Source: Alphaproteobacteria bacterium
Lineage (GTDB): Bacteria > Pseudomonadota > Alphaproteobacteria > UBA7887
Assembly (NCBI GenBank): GCA_030739735.1
Contig: JASLYQ010000002.1
Location: 162,980-226,979, forward strand
Reading direction: 5' to 3'
DNA: 64,000 bases
In this document: in pieces, positions 18,703 through 27,152 of the stretch
Layout of the letters: the number at the start of each line of letters is the position of its first letter
How positions within the stretch are numbered: position 1 is the stretch's first letter
Made by a program: the position numbers and the translations under genes
The notes under the pieces: generated by a model
The model's database searches: none
The model's input: the letters and a program-made list of their open reading frames with translations, nothing else
Told to the model about the DNA's origin: nothing

Positions 18703-19922
18703 TGGCGCCGACCGTCCTCCTGATCGGTGCCTTCGACAGTAAGTGTGAAGAGTACGACTTCGTTCGCAGGCGACTGCAAGCATCGAGTTTAGAGACGCTG
18801 ACACTGAACTGGGGCGTGCTGGGGGGCTGCGACCACTTTCCGGTCGACATCGAAAGCGCCCATGTCGCCGCCGCGGGCGGCGCGGACCTGGGAGCGCTAC
18901 GCGAGGCTGGCGACCAAGAAGCGGCGGTGGCCACGATGGCGCGAGGCGTCGCGACCGTGGTGCCAGGCCTCTATCGCGAGGGCCGCTTCGATGGCGTCTT
19001 CGCCCTCGGCAAGGCGCGCGGCACCAGCGTCGCCGCCGCGGCCATGCGCGCGCTCCCCATCGGCGTACCGAAAGTCATCGTCTCGACAATCGCCGGCAGC
19101 GATACCTCGGCCTTCCTTGGCGCCAAGGACATCAACATCTTTCCCTCGCTAGTCGACGTCTCCGGCCTCAATGCGATTAGTCGGACAATTATGGCGCAGG
19201 CCGCAGCGGCACTTGTCGGCATGGTCGCTGCAGAACCCGTGCCTAAGACCGATACAAAGCCGATCATTGCCATGTCCATGTTCGGCCAGACCAGACCCTG
19301 CGTCCAGCGCTGCAAGGAGGCACTGAGCACCACGGGCTTTGACGTGCTCACCTTCCACGCCACCGGCAACGGTGGCAGAACAATGGAGAGCATGATTGCA
19401 GATGGTCTCATCACCGCCGTGCTAGACATCACCACCACCGAGCTAGCGGACGCCCTGTGCGACGGCATTTTCTCGGCCGGCCCACATCGTCTCGAAGCAG
19501 CCGGCAAGGCAGGTATCCCGCAGGTGATCGTTCCGGGCTGCCTAGACATGGTCAATTTCGGTGCTGCCGACACGGTGCCGGTGACATACCGCGAGCGCCA
19601 CTTGCACGCCGGCAAGCCGACTGTGACGCTGATGCGTACCGACGTGGCGGAAAACCAGCAACTCGGCCGCATTCTGGCCGAAAAGGCCAATGCCGCGCAG
19701 GGTCCCGTGGCCCTGCTGGTGCCCCTAAACGGCTGGTCGCGCTTCGATGCCGAAGGTGGCCCCTTCTGGGACCCCGAAGCCGACCGCGCCGCCATCGCAG
19801 CGTTGCGCGCCGACCTTCGCCCCGACATCCCGCTGATCGAGATCCCAGCCCACATCAACGACGAGGCTTTCGCCGCCGCCGCGGTCGAGACGTTGCTGGC
19901 GATGCTGAGCGAGGAGAGCTGA
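18702..19922 (+). CDS. UPF0261 / Tm-1-like ATP-binding family protein (second copy)
   Basis: 406 aa paralogue of the protein at 16645-17859, with the same blocks: LLIGAFDSKCEEYDFVR at the start, ALGKARGTSVAAAAM where the first copy has GLGGSGGASVIAPAM, HATGNGGRTMESM, and a C-terminal PAHINDEAF matching DAHINDEVF. The Gly-rich loop is altered (GKARG instead of GGSGG), so the two copies may differ in ligand binding. Translationally coupled to the TIM-barrel gene. Confidence 0.86.
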   Translation: MAPTVLLIGAFDSKCEEYDFVRRRLQASSLETLTLNWGVLGGCDHFPVDIESAHVAAAGGADLGALREAGDQEAAVATMARGVATVVPGLYREGRFDGVFALGKARGTSVAAAAMRALPIGVPKVIVSTIAGSDTSAFLGAKDINIFPSLVDVSGLNAISRTIMAQAAAALVGMVAAEPVPKTDTKPIIAMSMFGQTRPCVQRCKEALSTTGFDVLTFHATGNGGRTMESMIADGLITAVLDITTTELADALCDGIFSAGPHRLEAAGKAGIPQVIVPGCLDMVNFGAADTVPVTYRERHLHAGKPTVTLMRTDVAENQQLGRILAEKANAAQGPVALLVPLNGWSRFDAEGGPFWDPEADRAAIAALRADLRPDIPLIEIPAHINDEAFAAAAVETLLAMLSEES

Positions 19923-19923
19923 T

Positions 19924-20706
19924 ATGCCCCGCCAAAGCAAGCCCATGCGCCTGTTCTATCACCCCGCCAGCAGCGCCTCGATGCGGGTGACGCTGTATCT
20001 GCGCTGTCGCGGCGTGCCCGCCTCTCAGGTCGAACTGGTGAGCACAGGCCTAGCGACCGATCATCGCGGCATTCTGGTCTTCACCATGCCCGAGGGCGAT
20101 GCCGAGACCGAGAAGGTCGGCACCACTAACCTCACCGCCTTCAATCCTGAAGGGCGCATCCCGGTACTACTGCTGGCGGACGGGCGCAAACTGACCCAGT
20201 CGGGCCCGATCGTCGACTTCATCGAGGAAACACTGGCCGTGGAGCCCAGCATGCTGCCTGAGGACGCCTGGGCCCGGGCCGAGGCGCGCCGCATCATGTG
20301 GATCATCGCCGCCGATACCCAGCCCTACCAGAACATCCCCTTCATCATCCAGGCGATGGGTGAATGGGGCATGACCAAGGCGCCGCCAACCGTGCACCCG
20401 CTGCGCCTGCATTTCATCCGCCGCGAGTTTGGCGCCATCGAGTCTATTCTAACCACCTGCGCCGGCCGCTTCGCAGTTGGTGATGCGGTCACCCAGGCTG
20501 ATTGCTTTCTGGTACCGCAGGTGCGCAACGCACTACTCGCCGGTATCGATCTGGCCGCCGAATTCCCAACGCTGTCCCGGGTCTGGGAGAACCTGCTCGC
20601 AGTGCCAGAGATTGCGGTGGTGATCGAGGACGCCGGCGGTGTCGTTCAGCCGTTGGTTTTCGATTCCGACAAGTTCGAGGTCTACACCACGGCACCAAGC
20701 CGCTGA
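19924..20706 (+). CDS. Glutathione S-transferase family protein
   Basis: 260 aa. N-terminal thioredoxin-fold half (MRLFYHPASSASMRVTLYLRCRGV) with a Ser at the usual catalytic position, the NPEGRIPVLLLADGRKLTQSGPIVDFIEE segment giving the cis-Pro and Glu-Ser glutathione contacts, and a helical C-terminal domain. It resembles the zeta/maleylacetoacetate isomerase-like branch by eye but is longer. One base after the second UPF0261 gene, with GAGGAGAG upstream; last gene of that operon. Its role with the UPF0261 proteins is inferred to be detoxification or aromatic catabolism. Confidence 0.85.
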   Translation: MPRQSKPMRLFYHPASSASMRVTLYLRCRGVPASQVELVSTGLATDHRGILVFTMPEGDAETEKVGTTNLTAFNPEGRIPVLLLADGRKLTQSGPIVDFIEETLAVEPSMLPEDAWARAEARRIMWIIAADTQPYQNIPFIIQAMGEWGMTKAPPTVHPLRLHFIRREFGAIESILTTCAGRFAVGDAVTQADCFLVPQVRNALLAGIDLAAEFPTLSRVWENLLAVPEIAVVIEDAGGVVQPLVFDSDKFEVYTTAPSR

Positions 20707-20806
20707 GGCTCTACGTCCTGTATTGCGCGGTCGCGTCCGTGATCCAGCGAAACAAATCGGCGCCCTGCTTACCACCGCCGCCGGTTATGCCGCGGAAATA
20801 GAACAG

Positions 20807-21046
20807 CTATGCCGCCTCGACAGAGTCCTTCGCCACATCGAAACGGGCGGCGGCCGCAACGGTGTCGAGCGCAAGAAAGTCGCTCAGGGATTGGCAGATC
20901 TCGCCCAGCGAGACCGAGGCGCTGTCGGTCACCAAGGTGATCTTGCGAATGCCGAAACTGCGCAAAATTTCTGCGACCAAATGCAGCATGTGCCGGTTCT
21001 CGTCACAAACGAGGGCGTAAACCCTGTCCGAGCAATACCCGGCCAT
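20807..21046 (-). pseudogene. Truncated response-regulator receiver domain
   Basis: 79 codons that read as the first half of a receiver domain: VYALVCDENRHMLHLVAEILRSFGIRKI gives strand 1, the acidic pocket (Asp-Glu) and helix 1; DFLALD is a plausible strand 3 with the phospho-accepting Asp. The frame stops soon after, where a receiver of about 120 residues should continue. It has a weak ribosome site. It could also be a small divergent receiver-like protein, but truncation is the simpler reading. Confidence 0.45.
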
Positions 21047-21098
21047 GCGATCAACACACCTTTGGCGAAGAAGCTCGGCCCACGGCGAACAGCCTAAT

Positions 21099-21536
21099 TT
21101 AGCGACACTTCTGGCTCATCTCGATGGCCTCGACGAAGGCCACGGCCGCGGGCTTACGTAGCAGCGCCGGGTTACGGCCGACCCATTTAACAAAAGCCGC
21201 CGTTAGGGCATTATGGTCCTCGCGGTTCTCGACGCATTGCCAGATCTGCGCATCGTCGAGCGCGTATTGCCCGGCACCCACCAGTTCGACAACAGCGCCC
21301 ACCACGGCGCGGCACTGGACGATCAGCATGGCGCGCAGCATCTCCTCGCCGACGACCTGGTCGAAGCCCTTAACACCCTGGCCACAGGCAAATTTCAGGT
21401 TGGCACCGGTATGCACCGCCTCAATCGGCCCTTGCGGCGGCGATCCCGCAGCGGCAAAAGCCACGCTCGTTTCGCCGATCAGGCCGACTCCCGTCAGTGC
21501 CAGCACCATCGTAAAATTGCGAAAAAAATGGCTCAT
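21099..21536 (-). CDS. Periplasmic Rap1a/Tai-domain-like protein
   Basis: 145 aa secreted protein: signal peptide of about 29 residues (VLALTGVGLIGETSVAFAAAG), then a compact helical domain with paired cysteines (FACGQGV, LIVQCRAV, IWQCVEN, MSQKC). The pattern Cys...Cys...Cys-x(n)-TAAFVKWVGRNPALLRKPAAVAFVEA...C matches the Rap1a/Tai family, whose founding members neutralise a type VI amidase; many homologues have no such partner and no effector is visible here. Convergent with nothing; a 270-bp region separates it from the PQQ dehydrogenase. Confidence 0.6.
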   Translation of the reverse strand: MSHFFRNFTMVLALTGVGLIGETSVAFAAAGSPPQGPIEAVHTGANLKFACGQGVKGFDQVVGEEMLRAMLIVQCRAVVGAVVELVGAGQYALDDAQIWQCVENREDHNALTAAFVKWVGRNPALLRKPAAVAFVEAIEMSQKCR

Positions 21537-21806
21537 GGCCGCAGCACTCCGTGGTTTTGGTTAGGATTTTCGGCCTTGGGACGCGGCCACCGGTGACAGT
21601 TTAGCATTCGAGCGCAGACGCGCAAAACAGACTCGTTTGTACACGTGCCCGTCTCTTGACTACTCGGTGTTGGCAAGAGAAGATAGAGAAGTTGCCGAAT
21701 GAGTTAGGGTCTGAACGTGAGTTCAGGCTGCGCGTTCGGTGGCTCGCCGTTCGTTAACACCTGTCCTTGGGTGGACGGCGGATGTGCTCAATCAGGGAGG
21801 GAGTTA

Positions 21807-23633
21807 ATGTCCAATAGAATAAATACCAGTGTGGTGGGAACCATTGCTGGCTTCGTTGGGGCGGCCGTGTTCGCTGCCTCGGCAATAGCCGGTAATATTA
21901 CTCATGACCGCCTGGTGAACAGTGAGAATGAGCCAGAAAACTGGATCAATCATCACGGCAATTACGAAGCCCATCGCTTTTCCGGTCTGCGTGAGATAAA
22001 TCGGGACAATGTTGGAGACCTAAAAGTCGCGTTCACCTATGCCATGGGCAGCACCCAGGGCGGCGGCACGGACCCGGTTGTGTTTCCGTTCTCCGGTCTC
22101 GAAGGCACGCCTACCGCGGAAGACGGCTTTCTGTACTTGACCACCGGTTGGGGCGTCGTGACCAAGATCGACGTGCGCGGTGGTAAAGCGGTCACCGTGT
22201 GGAAGTCGGATCCCGAAGCCGATAAGGATTGGGGCACTAGCGTCCTATGCTGCGGCATCAACAACCGCGGCGCCGTGCTGGCTCGCGACATGGTTATCGC
22301 GCCGGTCCTTGATGGTCGCATTCGCGCCCTGAACAAGACCGACGGCAGCCTCATCTGGGAGAGCCAGGTCGCAGATCCGGGCATCGCCGAAACTATTACC
22401 GGCGCGCCTCTGGTCATCCGTGACACGGTCGTCACCGGCATGGCCGGCGCCGAATTCGGCGTTCGCGGCTGGATTGCCGCTCTCAGCCTCGACGACGGCA
22501 AGGAGATCTGGCGCACCCACACCATTCCTGGTGAGGGCGAGCCCGGCAACGAGACCTGGAAGGACGATTTCGGCGCCTGGAAGACGGGCGGCGGCTCCAC
22601 CTGGGTGACCGGCTCCTACGATCCGGAACTCGACATCATCGTCTGGGGTACCGCGAATCCTGGTCCAGACTGGGATAATGCCTATCGTCCTGGTGACAAC
22701 CTGTGGACCGACTCCACCATCGCGGTGAATGCGACCACCGGTAAGTTCCTTTGGGGCTTCCAGCACACGCCAAACGATCCGTACGACTATGACTCTATCG
22801 CGGAGAACACCTTCGTCGACACCGTGATCAACGGTCAGTTCGTGCGTTCCACCCTGCACGCCAATCGTAACGGTTTCGCCTACGCGCTCGACCGTGCGAC
22901 AGGCGAGTACGTGTGGGGCACCCAGTTCGTCAAGAAGCTTGACTGGACGGATGGTCTGGACGAAAACGGCCGGCCGGCCTCCTACGATCCTAACTCGGAC
23001 GTGCAGTCCTACAACGAAGGCTCCGCGGCACATCGTGGCGACCTCGTTGAGGTTGGCGCCCGCAGTGAGATCGAAGGCATTTCCTGCCCCGCTCATACCG
23101 GCGGCAAGAACTGGCCCCCGACCGCCTACAGCCCGCATACCGGTCTCTACTACATTCCGGTCATCGAGAGCTGCAATAAGGCCTTCGCCTCGGTCGCACC
23201 GGAGAACTGGAATGCCGCGGATCGCAAGTGGTTCCTCGGCGGCGCGCCGTACTTCACCTTTGAGGACCCGCGCTCGGGCCGCATCACCGGCAGCGTGACG
23301 GCAATTGACGTCTCCAACGGCGTGGTCGTACGCAAGTGGGAGACCGAGTTCCCGATGCTGGGCGGCGTTTTGGCGACGGCTGGCGGCTTGGTCTTTACCG
23401 GCACCGCCGACGGTGCCGTGGTCGCGCTCGACGACACCACTCTCGAGGAGCTATGGCGCTTCGAAACCGGCTCGTCGATCAATGCTCCGCCCATGTCTTA
23501 CGAGGCCGATGGCAAGCAGTACATTGCTATCGAGGTTGGCCTCGGCGGCGCATGGCCCCAGTGGTTTACCGACTCGACCCCCGAGTTGAAAGCCGCTGTG
23601 CCAAGCAACGTTCTCTACGTCTTCTCGATGTAG
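21807..23633 (+). CDS. PQQ-dependent alcohol dehydrogenase, lanthanide-type signature
   Basis: Periplasmic eight-bladed propeller quinoprotein oxidising primary alcohols. 608 aa from MSNRIN, which has a strong AGGGAGGGAG site; an earlier in-frame ATG is less likely. Signal peptide to about residue 29. Vicinal Cys148-Cys149 (SVLCCGINN), metal ligands Glu216 (GAEFGVRG) and Asn284 (GTANPGP), catalytic Asp327 and a second Asp329 in NDPYDYDS. The Asn-to-Asp spacing of 43 equals that of MxaF/XoxF. The extra Asp two residues after the catalytic one is the known mark of lanthanide-dependent XoxF/ExaF-type enzymes. Substrate range cannot be read from the sequence. A terminator follows. Confidence 0.92.
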   Translation: MSNRINTSVVGTIAGFVGAAVFAASAIAGNITHDRLVNSENEPENWINHHGNYEAHRFSGLREINRDNVGDLKVAFTYAMGSTQGGGTDPVVFPFSGLEGTPTAEDGFLYLTTGWGVVTKIDVRGGKAVTVWKSDPEADKDWGTSVLCCGINNRGAVLARDMVIAPVLDGRIRALNKTDGSLIWESQVADPGIAETITGAPLVIRDTVVTGMAGAEFGVRGWIAALSLDDGKEIWRTHTIPGEGEPGNETWKDDFGAWKTGGGSTWVTGSYDPELDIIVWGTANPGPDWDNAYRPGDNLWTDSTIAVNATTGKFLWGFQHTPNDPYDYDSIAENTFVDTVINGQFVRSTLHANRNGFAYALDRATGEYVWGTQFVKKLDWTDGLDENGRPASYDPNSDVQSYNEGSAAHRGDLVEVGARSEIEGISCPAHTGGKNWPPTAYSPHTGLYYIPVIESCNKAFASVAPENWNAADRKWFLGGAPYFTFEDPRSGRITGSVTAIDVSNGVVVRKWETEFPMLGGVLATAGGLVFTGTADGAVVALDDTTLEELWRFETGSSINAPPMSYEADGKQYIAIEVGLGGAWPQWFTDSTPELKAAVPSNVLYVFSM

Positions 23634-23650
23634 AATACGGTCTATGGTGT

Positions 23651-23690
23651 GAGCCGGCGCTACATAGCGCCGGCTCATTCTTTTCTCTGA
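23651..23690 (+). terminator. Rho-independent terminator after the PQQ dehydrogenase gene
   Basis: An 11-bp perfect GC-rich stem (23651-23661 with 23666-23676) with a 4-base loop, followed by ATTCTTTTCTC. It lies 17 bp after the stop codon. Confidence 0.85.
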
Positions 23691-23803
23691 CAATTCGAGT
23701 CTCAACTGCCGGCACGCCGGCGCGCCGCTCTTGCCTGTTGACCTGATCGGCGAAGCGCCTCACATATTGTCTAACCAGACGCCACGAACCGGGACGCACC
23801 AGA

Positions 23804-24268
23804 ATGAACACGATCACCAAGCGGGGACGTATTGTCGGCGCACTGATGGTTACGGCGTTTTTTGGCGCAGCGGCATTCGTAATGCTGTCAGCTTCGTCCG
23901 CCGTGGCCGATGACCCGCCTCGACGCTCCGGTCCTCCGCCCATCGTGTTTGATACATTTCCCAACAAGTGCGCGCGTTGCCACAAACAGGACGGCCGTGG
24001 CGGCCCTGCCTATGGCGGCTTTGCCGCAGACCTGCGCGCCACCGAACTCGAGCATGAAGGGCTTGTGTTCATCATCACCGAGGGCATTCGCCAGCGCGGC
24101 ATGCCCGAGTTCAAGAGTACAATGTCCAAGCGCCAGATCAGCGGTGTCTCCGACTACATCATAAACAAGATCAAGGGCGTGTATTTTGATGCCGAAGGCA
24201 ATCAAATCACGCCGGAAGAGTGGGCCGCCCTGGAAGAGGCCAAGAAAAAAGCCGCTGCTGAACAATAA
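23804..24268 (+). CDS. Periplasmic cytochrome c (probable electron acceptor of the PQQ dehydrogenase)
   Basis: 154 aa monohaem cytochrome c. N-terminal signal (VTAFFGAAAFVMLSASSAVA), haem motif CARCH at residues 56-60, and a likely axial Met in QRGMPEFKSTM at about residue 99-108. The C-terminal 25 residues are charged (EEAKKKAAAEQ). Class and position match XoxG/MxaG-like acceptors encoded next to PQQ dehydrogenases. It is separated from the dehydrogenase by a terminator, so it needs read-through or its own promoter in 23690-23803. Confidence 0.88.
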   Translation: MNTITKRGRIVGALMVTAFFGAAAFVMLSASSAVADDPPRRSGPPPIVFDTFPNKCARCHKQDGRGGPAYGGFAADLRATELEHEGLVFIITEGIRQRGMPEFKSTMSKRQISGVSDYIINKIKGVYFDAEGNQITPEEWAALEEAKKKAAAEQ

Positions 24269-24289
24269 GGGTAAGCCGCTTCTGGCTCA

Positions 24290-24727
24290 CTACTCCGCCG
24301 CGCCCCGATCGGCTTCAGCACGACGCGCTTCGGCGAGCTGCTCGGGGGTCATGATGGCCTCCAGCCGCCGCTTCCACGGCATCAGGTAATCCGCGCCGTC
24401 CGCGATCGCCAGGATGATCCAGCCATGCGCTTCCACGTTATCGTGGTGCAGGCCTTGGCCTGCCTGCAGATGGATCATCTTGAACAGCATCTTACCGCCA
24501 AGAAAGCCCGCGTTACGGGCCCGGGTCGCCCACATATAGGCTTCGCTGAAATCGCCGCTTATGCGTGCTTCGTTGTACGCTTCGCGGCCGACCAGATACA
24601 TCGCGGCCGGGTCGCCGTTCTCGGCCTTGCAGCGAAGGCCTTCCGGGCCGGCCACACAACCATCCGCACCGGCAGGACCCGCGGCAATCATCATCGCGAG
24701 CGCAAGCCCAAAAGTTGTCTTCCTCAT
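24290..24727 (-). CDS. Secreted Sel1/TPR-like repeat protein, hypothetical
   Basis: 145 aa with a signal peptide (FGLALAMMIAAGPAGA). After it come short helix-turn-helix repeats of Sel1-like type: DPAAMYLVGREAYNEA, FSEAYMWATRARNAG and NVEAHGWIILAIADGA, each ending with the Ala-rich loop. Two Cys follow the signal and may pair. ATG at 24727 with AAAGGACAG upstream. It is convergent to the cytochrome gene. No specific function is recognised. Confidence 0.65.
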   Translation of the reverse strand: MRKTTFGLALAMMIAAGPAGADGCVAGPEGLRCKAENGDPAAMYLVGREAYNEARISGDFSEAYMWATRARNAGFLGGKMLFKMIHLQAGQGLHHDNVEAHGWIILAIADGADYLMPWKRRLEAIMTPEQLAEARRAEADRGAAE

Positions 24728-24918
24728 ATCGCTGTCCTTTTCCAGAGCCGTGTATCGCATGGACTTGTCATTACGGCGACTTGGTATTTCCGGTCAACCG
24801 GCAGCGTCAAAAAAAATTGCATAACGTCAGAACGTGATGTCCGACCCCGGCTCGACCGCATTCATTTCTGTGCGTTTGACCTGCGAGCATCCGCTGCCGT
24901 AGGTGGCGGAGAGCGCAC

Positions 24919-25122
24919 CTACACCCCCCCGTCCACGCAAATCTCGATCTCGTGGGTCTTGCCGGGATCGAGTTGGTCGCGCAGCTCCACACTGAGAAAG
25001 AACTCACGCTCGTTGACCACGGAGACGAAAACACGCTCCATCGCGTGGGCGTTGGCAATGATCGCACAGGCGGTCGCCACGACCGACAAGATCGTCGCAG
25101 CCGGACCCAACAAGGTCCCCAT
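24919..25122 (-). CDS. Small membrane-anchored or secreted protein, hypothetical
   Basis: 67 aa: one hydrophobic segment (LLGPAATILSVVATACAIIANAHA) then a short soluble part rich in Val, Glu and Asp (RVFVSVVNEREFFLSVELRDQLDPG). The chosen start has AAGGAG seven bases upstream; the frame continues upstream through a 7-bp tandem repeat to an ATG at 25161. It is divergent from the DUF58 gene and occupies the place where a MoxR ATPase gene would often be. No family recognised. Confidence 0.4.
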   Translation of the reverse strand: MGTLLGPAATILSVVATACAIIANAHAMERVFVSVVNEREFFLSVELRDQLDPGKTHEIEICVDGGV

Positions 25123-25137
25123 CGCCATCTCCTTCGC

Positions 25138-25158
25138 GTTTGGCGTTTGGCGTTTGGC
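25138..25158. repeat. Three tandem 7-bp repeats (gtttggc)
   Basis: Three perfect copies of gtttggc at 25138, 25145 and 25152, in the region between the small minus-strand gene and the DUF58 gene. The unit is not a multiple of three, so a change in copy number would shift any frame running through it. Confidence 0.8.
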
Positions 25159-25293
25159 CATGGTGTCACATCCAGCAACCGGCCCAAGGTCAAAACCCTT
25201 GGCGCCTTGGTTTTTAACGTGCCATCCCCCCAGAGCTCCGGTATAGCGTTTGCGGGCCGCGTGGCTCCCTTGATCCAGGAAGCGCTCTCATTC

Positions 25294-26181
25294 ATGATCC
25301 CGCTCGAAATTTTCCAACAAATCCGGCGGATTCAGATTAGGACGCGGCGATCGGTCGAAAGCATTTTCGCCGGTGGCTATCATAGTGTTTTCAAGGGCCG
25401 CGGCATGGAGTTCGCCGAGATTCGCGAATACGTTCCCGGCGACGACGTACGCGATATAGACTGGAACGCCACGGCGCGGCGCGGCCAACCCTACGTCAAG
25501 CGTCAGGTCGAAGAGCGCGAACTCACAGTCATGCTTCTGGTCGATCTGAGCGCCTCTGGCCGCTTCGGTAGCGTCACCCGAGTCAAGGCCGAGATCGCCG
25601 TTGAGATGTGCGCCGTTCTTGCCTTGAGCGCGATCACCAACAACGACAAAGTGGGCCTAATCCTGTTCAGCGACAAGATCGAGAGATTCGTCCGGCCACA
25701 ACGCGGCAAGAACCGGGTACTGCGGGTCATTCGCGAGCTGCTCACCGCATCGCCAAGCGGTCGCGGCACCGATGTCGCGCTGGCATTGCAGACCCTGCAT
25801 CGGGTGAGCCGCCAACCGACGGTGAGCTTTATCATTTCGGACTTTCTCACGGAAAGTTACGAAAAGTCGCTTGGCCTTGTGGCTCAGCGCCACGACGTCA
25901 TCCCCATCTGCATCAGTGATCGCCGGGAATACCAGTTGCCAGATGCCGGTCTGGTCACGCTGGAGGATTTTGAGAGCGGCGAGTGGATCACACTCGACAC
26001 GCACGATGCGTCGGTTCGCGAACGCTATGCGGCGATACGCCGCAACCAGGATACCTGCAGGCAACGCCTGTTCACGTCGCTCGGCCTGGATTCCATCGAG
26101 GTGCGCACCGACGAGCCTTACGACAGGCCACTCATGCAATTCTTCCAGCGGCGCGAACAGCGATTGCGAGACGGCCGCTAG
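25294..26181 (+). CDS. DUF58 protein (MxaS / MoxR-associated)
   Basis: 295 aa cytoplasmic protein with the DUF58 signature FKGRGMEFAEIREYVPGDDVRDIDWNATAR (residues 31-60; key part GDDVRDIDW), followed by a VWA-like fold with VMLLVDLSASGRFGS (Asp-x-Ser-x-Ser metal site). DUF58 proteins work with MoxR AAA ATPases to activate metalloenzymes; MxaS of methanol dehydrogenase clusters is one. The ATG at 25294 is chosen because the conserved part starts right after it; upstream extension overlaps non-conserved sequence. No MoxR gene is adjacent. Confidence 0.88.
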   Translation: MIPLEIFQQIRRIQIRTRRSVESIFAGGYHSVFKGRGMEFAEIREYVPGDDVRDIDWNATARRGQPYVKRQVEERELTVMLLVDLSASGRFGSVTRVKAEIAVEMCAVLALSAITNNDKVGLILFSDKIERFVRPQRGKNRVLRVIRELLTASPSGRGTDVALALQTLHRVSRQPTVSFIISDFLTESYEKSLGLVAQRHDVIPICISDRREYQLPDAGLVTLEDFESGEWITLDTHDASVRERYAAIRRNQDTCRQRLFTSLGLDSIEVRTDEPYDRPLMQFFQRREQRLRDGR

Positions 26182-27152
26182 TGTCTCCGCCATTGTTCAC
26201 GGCAGGGGCCCTTCTGGCCGCTTGTCTCGCTGCCGGTGCGGTCAAGGCCCGGGATGAGACGGTCGCCATCGTACTCGACGTCGATAGCAGCGTCGTCGCG
26301 CTGGACAAGCAGCTTCGCTTAGCGGTGACGGTATCTGGACCCGAGGATACGGAAATCGAGTTCGCGCCGGTCAGGGAAACGGTGGGACCGTTCGAGTTGG
26401 TGTATCAAAGCGAAGGTGCGCTCGAATCCTTGGGCGATGGCCAGGCGCGGTGGCAGCGCAGCTATCGCATCAAAGCGCTGCAGGTCGGTGTCCAAACCAT
26501 TCCGCCGTTCATCATCCATACCAAAGCTGCCGCCGAGACCTCGGCCACGGAGGTCGCCAGCTCACGTCTCGATATCTTCGTCACCCCAGCATTTGCCGTC
26601 GGCGACAACGTACGCGCGCCGCGCACCATCGCGCCGGCAGCGAGCGTCAGGCCGCCGTTACTGCCTTGGCCATGGGTCACCGGCGCTATGGCGCTTGCCG
26701 CCTTGGTTATCGTGGCCTTCGCCGCAATTCTGCTTCGCCGGCGACGAAGCGCCGAGCACGGCGCACCGGCGCAACCCGCACACGTTGTGGCACTGGCAGC
26801 ATTGGCGCAGATTCGTCATCAAGGTCTGATCGATGGGGCCCAGTCAGCCGAATTTCATATGCGCCTGTCGCGAATTCTGCGCTCTTATGTGGTTTGGCGC
26901 TATGACGCCCGCGCCTTGACCCAGACGACGGAAGAGTTCATCACCGCAGCTGTAGCTATCGAGCCGCTTGTCGGAGTGCGCGGCGACATGGTGGGCCGCC
27001 TGCTGGGCCATTGTGATCTGGCAAAATTCGCTGGCTTGGTCTCCGCACCGGCGGCCATGGCCGAGGCGCTGGAAAACAGTGAGCGGTTCGTCAAGGAGGA
27101 TGCCAGAAATAGCATCTTTGCTCCGCGTGGCGCGAGCCTGGAGGCGTCATGA
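26181..27152 (+). CDS. DUF4381-like membrane protein (MxaA-like)
   Basis: 323 aa. GTG start sharing its first base with the stop of the DUF58 gene (TAGTG). N-terminal signal (LFTAGALLAACLAAGAVKA), a periplasmic beta-rich domain of about 140 residues, a membrane helix (WVTGAMALAALVIVAFAAILL) followed by RRRRS, and a cytoplasmic helical tail containing LSRILRSYVVWRYDARALTQTTEEF, which is the typical DUF4381 ending. It occupies the slot of mxaA in methanol-oxidation clusters and of the equivalent gene in Bat operons. Confidence 0.8.
   Translation: MSPPLFTAGALLAACLAAGAVKARDETVAIVLDVDSSVVALDKQLRLAVTVSGPEDTEIEFAPVRETVGPFELVYQSEGALESLGDGQARWQRSYRIKALQVGVQTIPPFIIHTKAAAETSATEVASSRLDIFVTPAFAVGDNVRAPRTIAPAASVRPPLLPWPWVTGAMALAALVIVAFAAILLRRRRSAEHGAPAQPAHVVALAALAQIRHQGLIDGAQSAEFHMRLSRILRSYVVWRYDARALTQTTEEFITAAVAIEPLVGVRGDMVGRLLGHCDLAKFAGLVSAPAAMAEALENSERFVKEDARNSIFAPRGASLEAS

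Noticed and set aside
22245..23138. 297-codon minus-strand frame inside the PQQ dehydrogenase
   Set aside because: Antisense shadow of a gene with clear family motifs.
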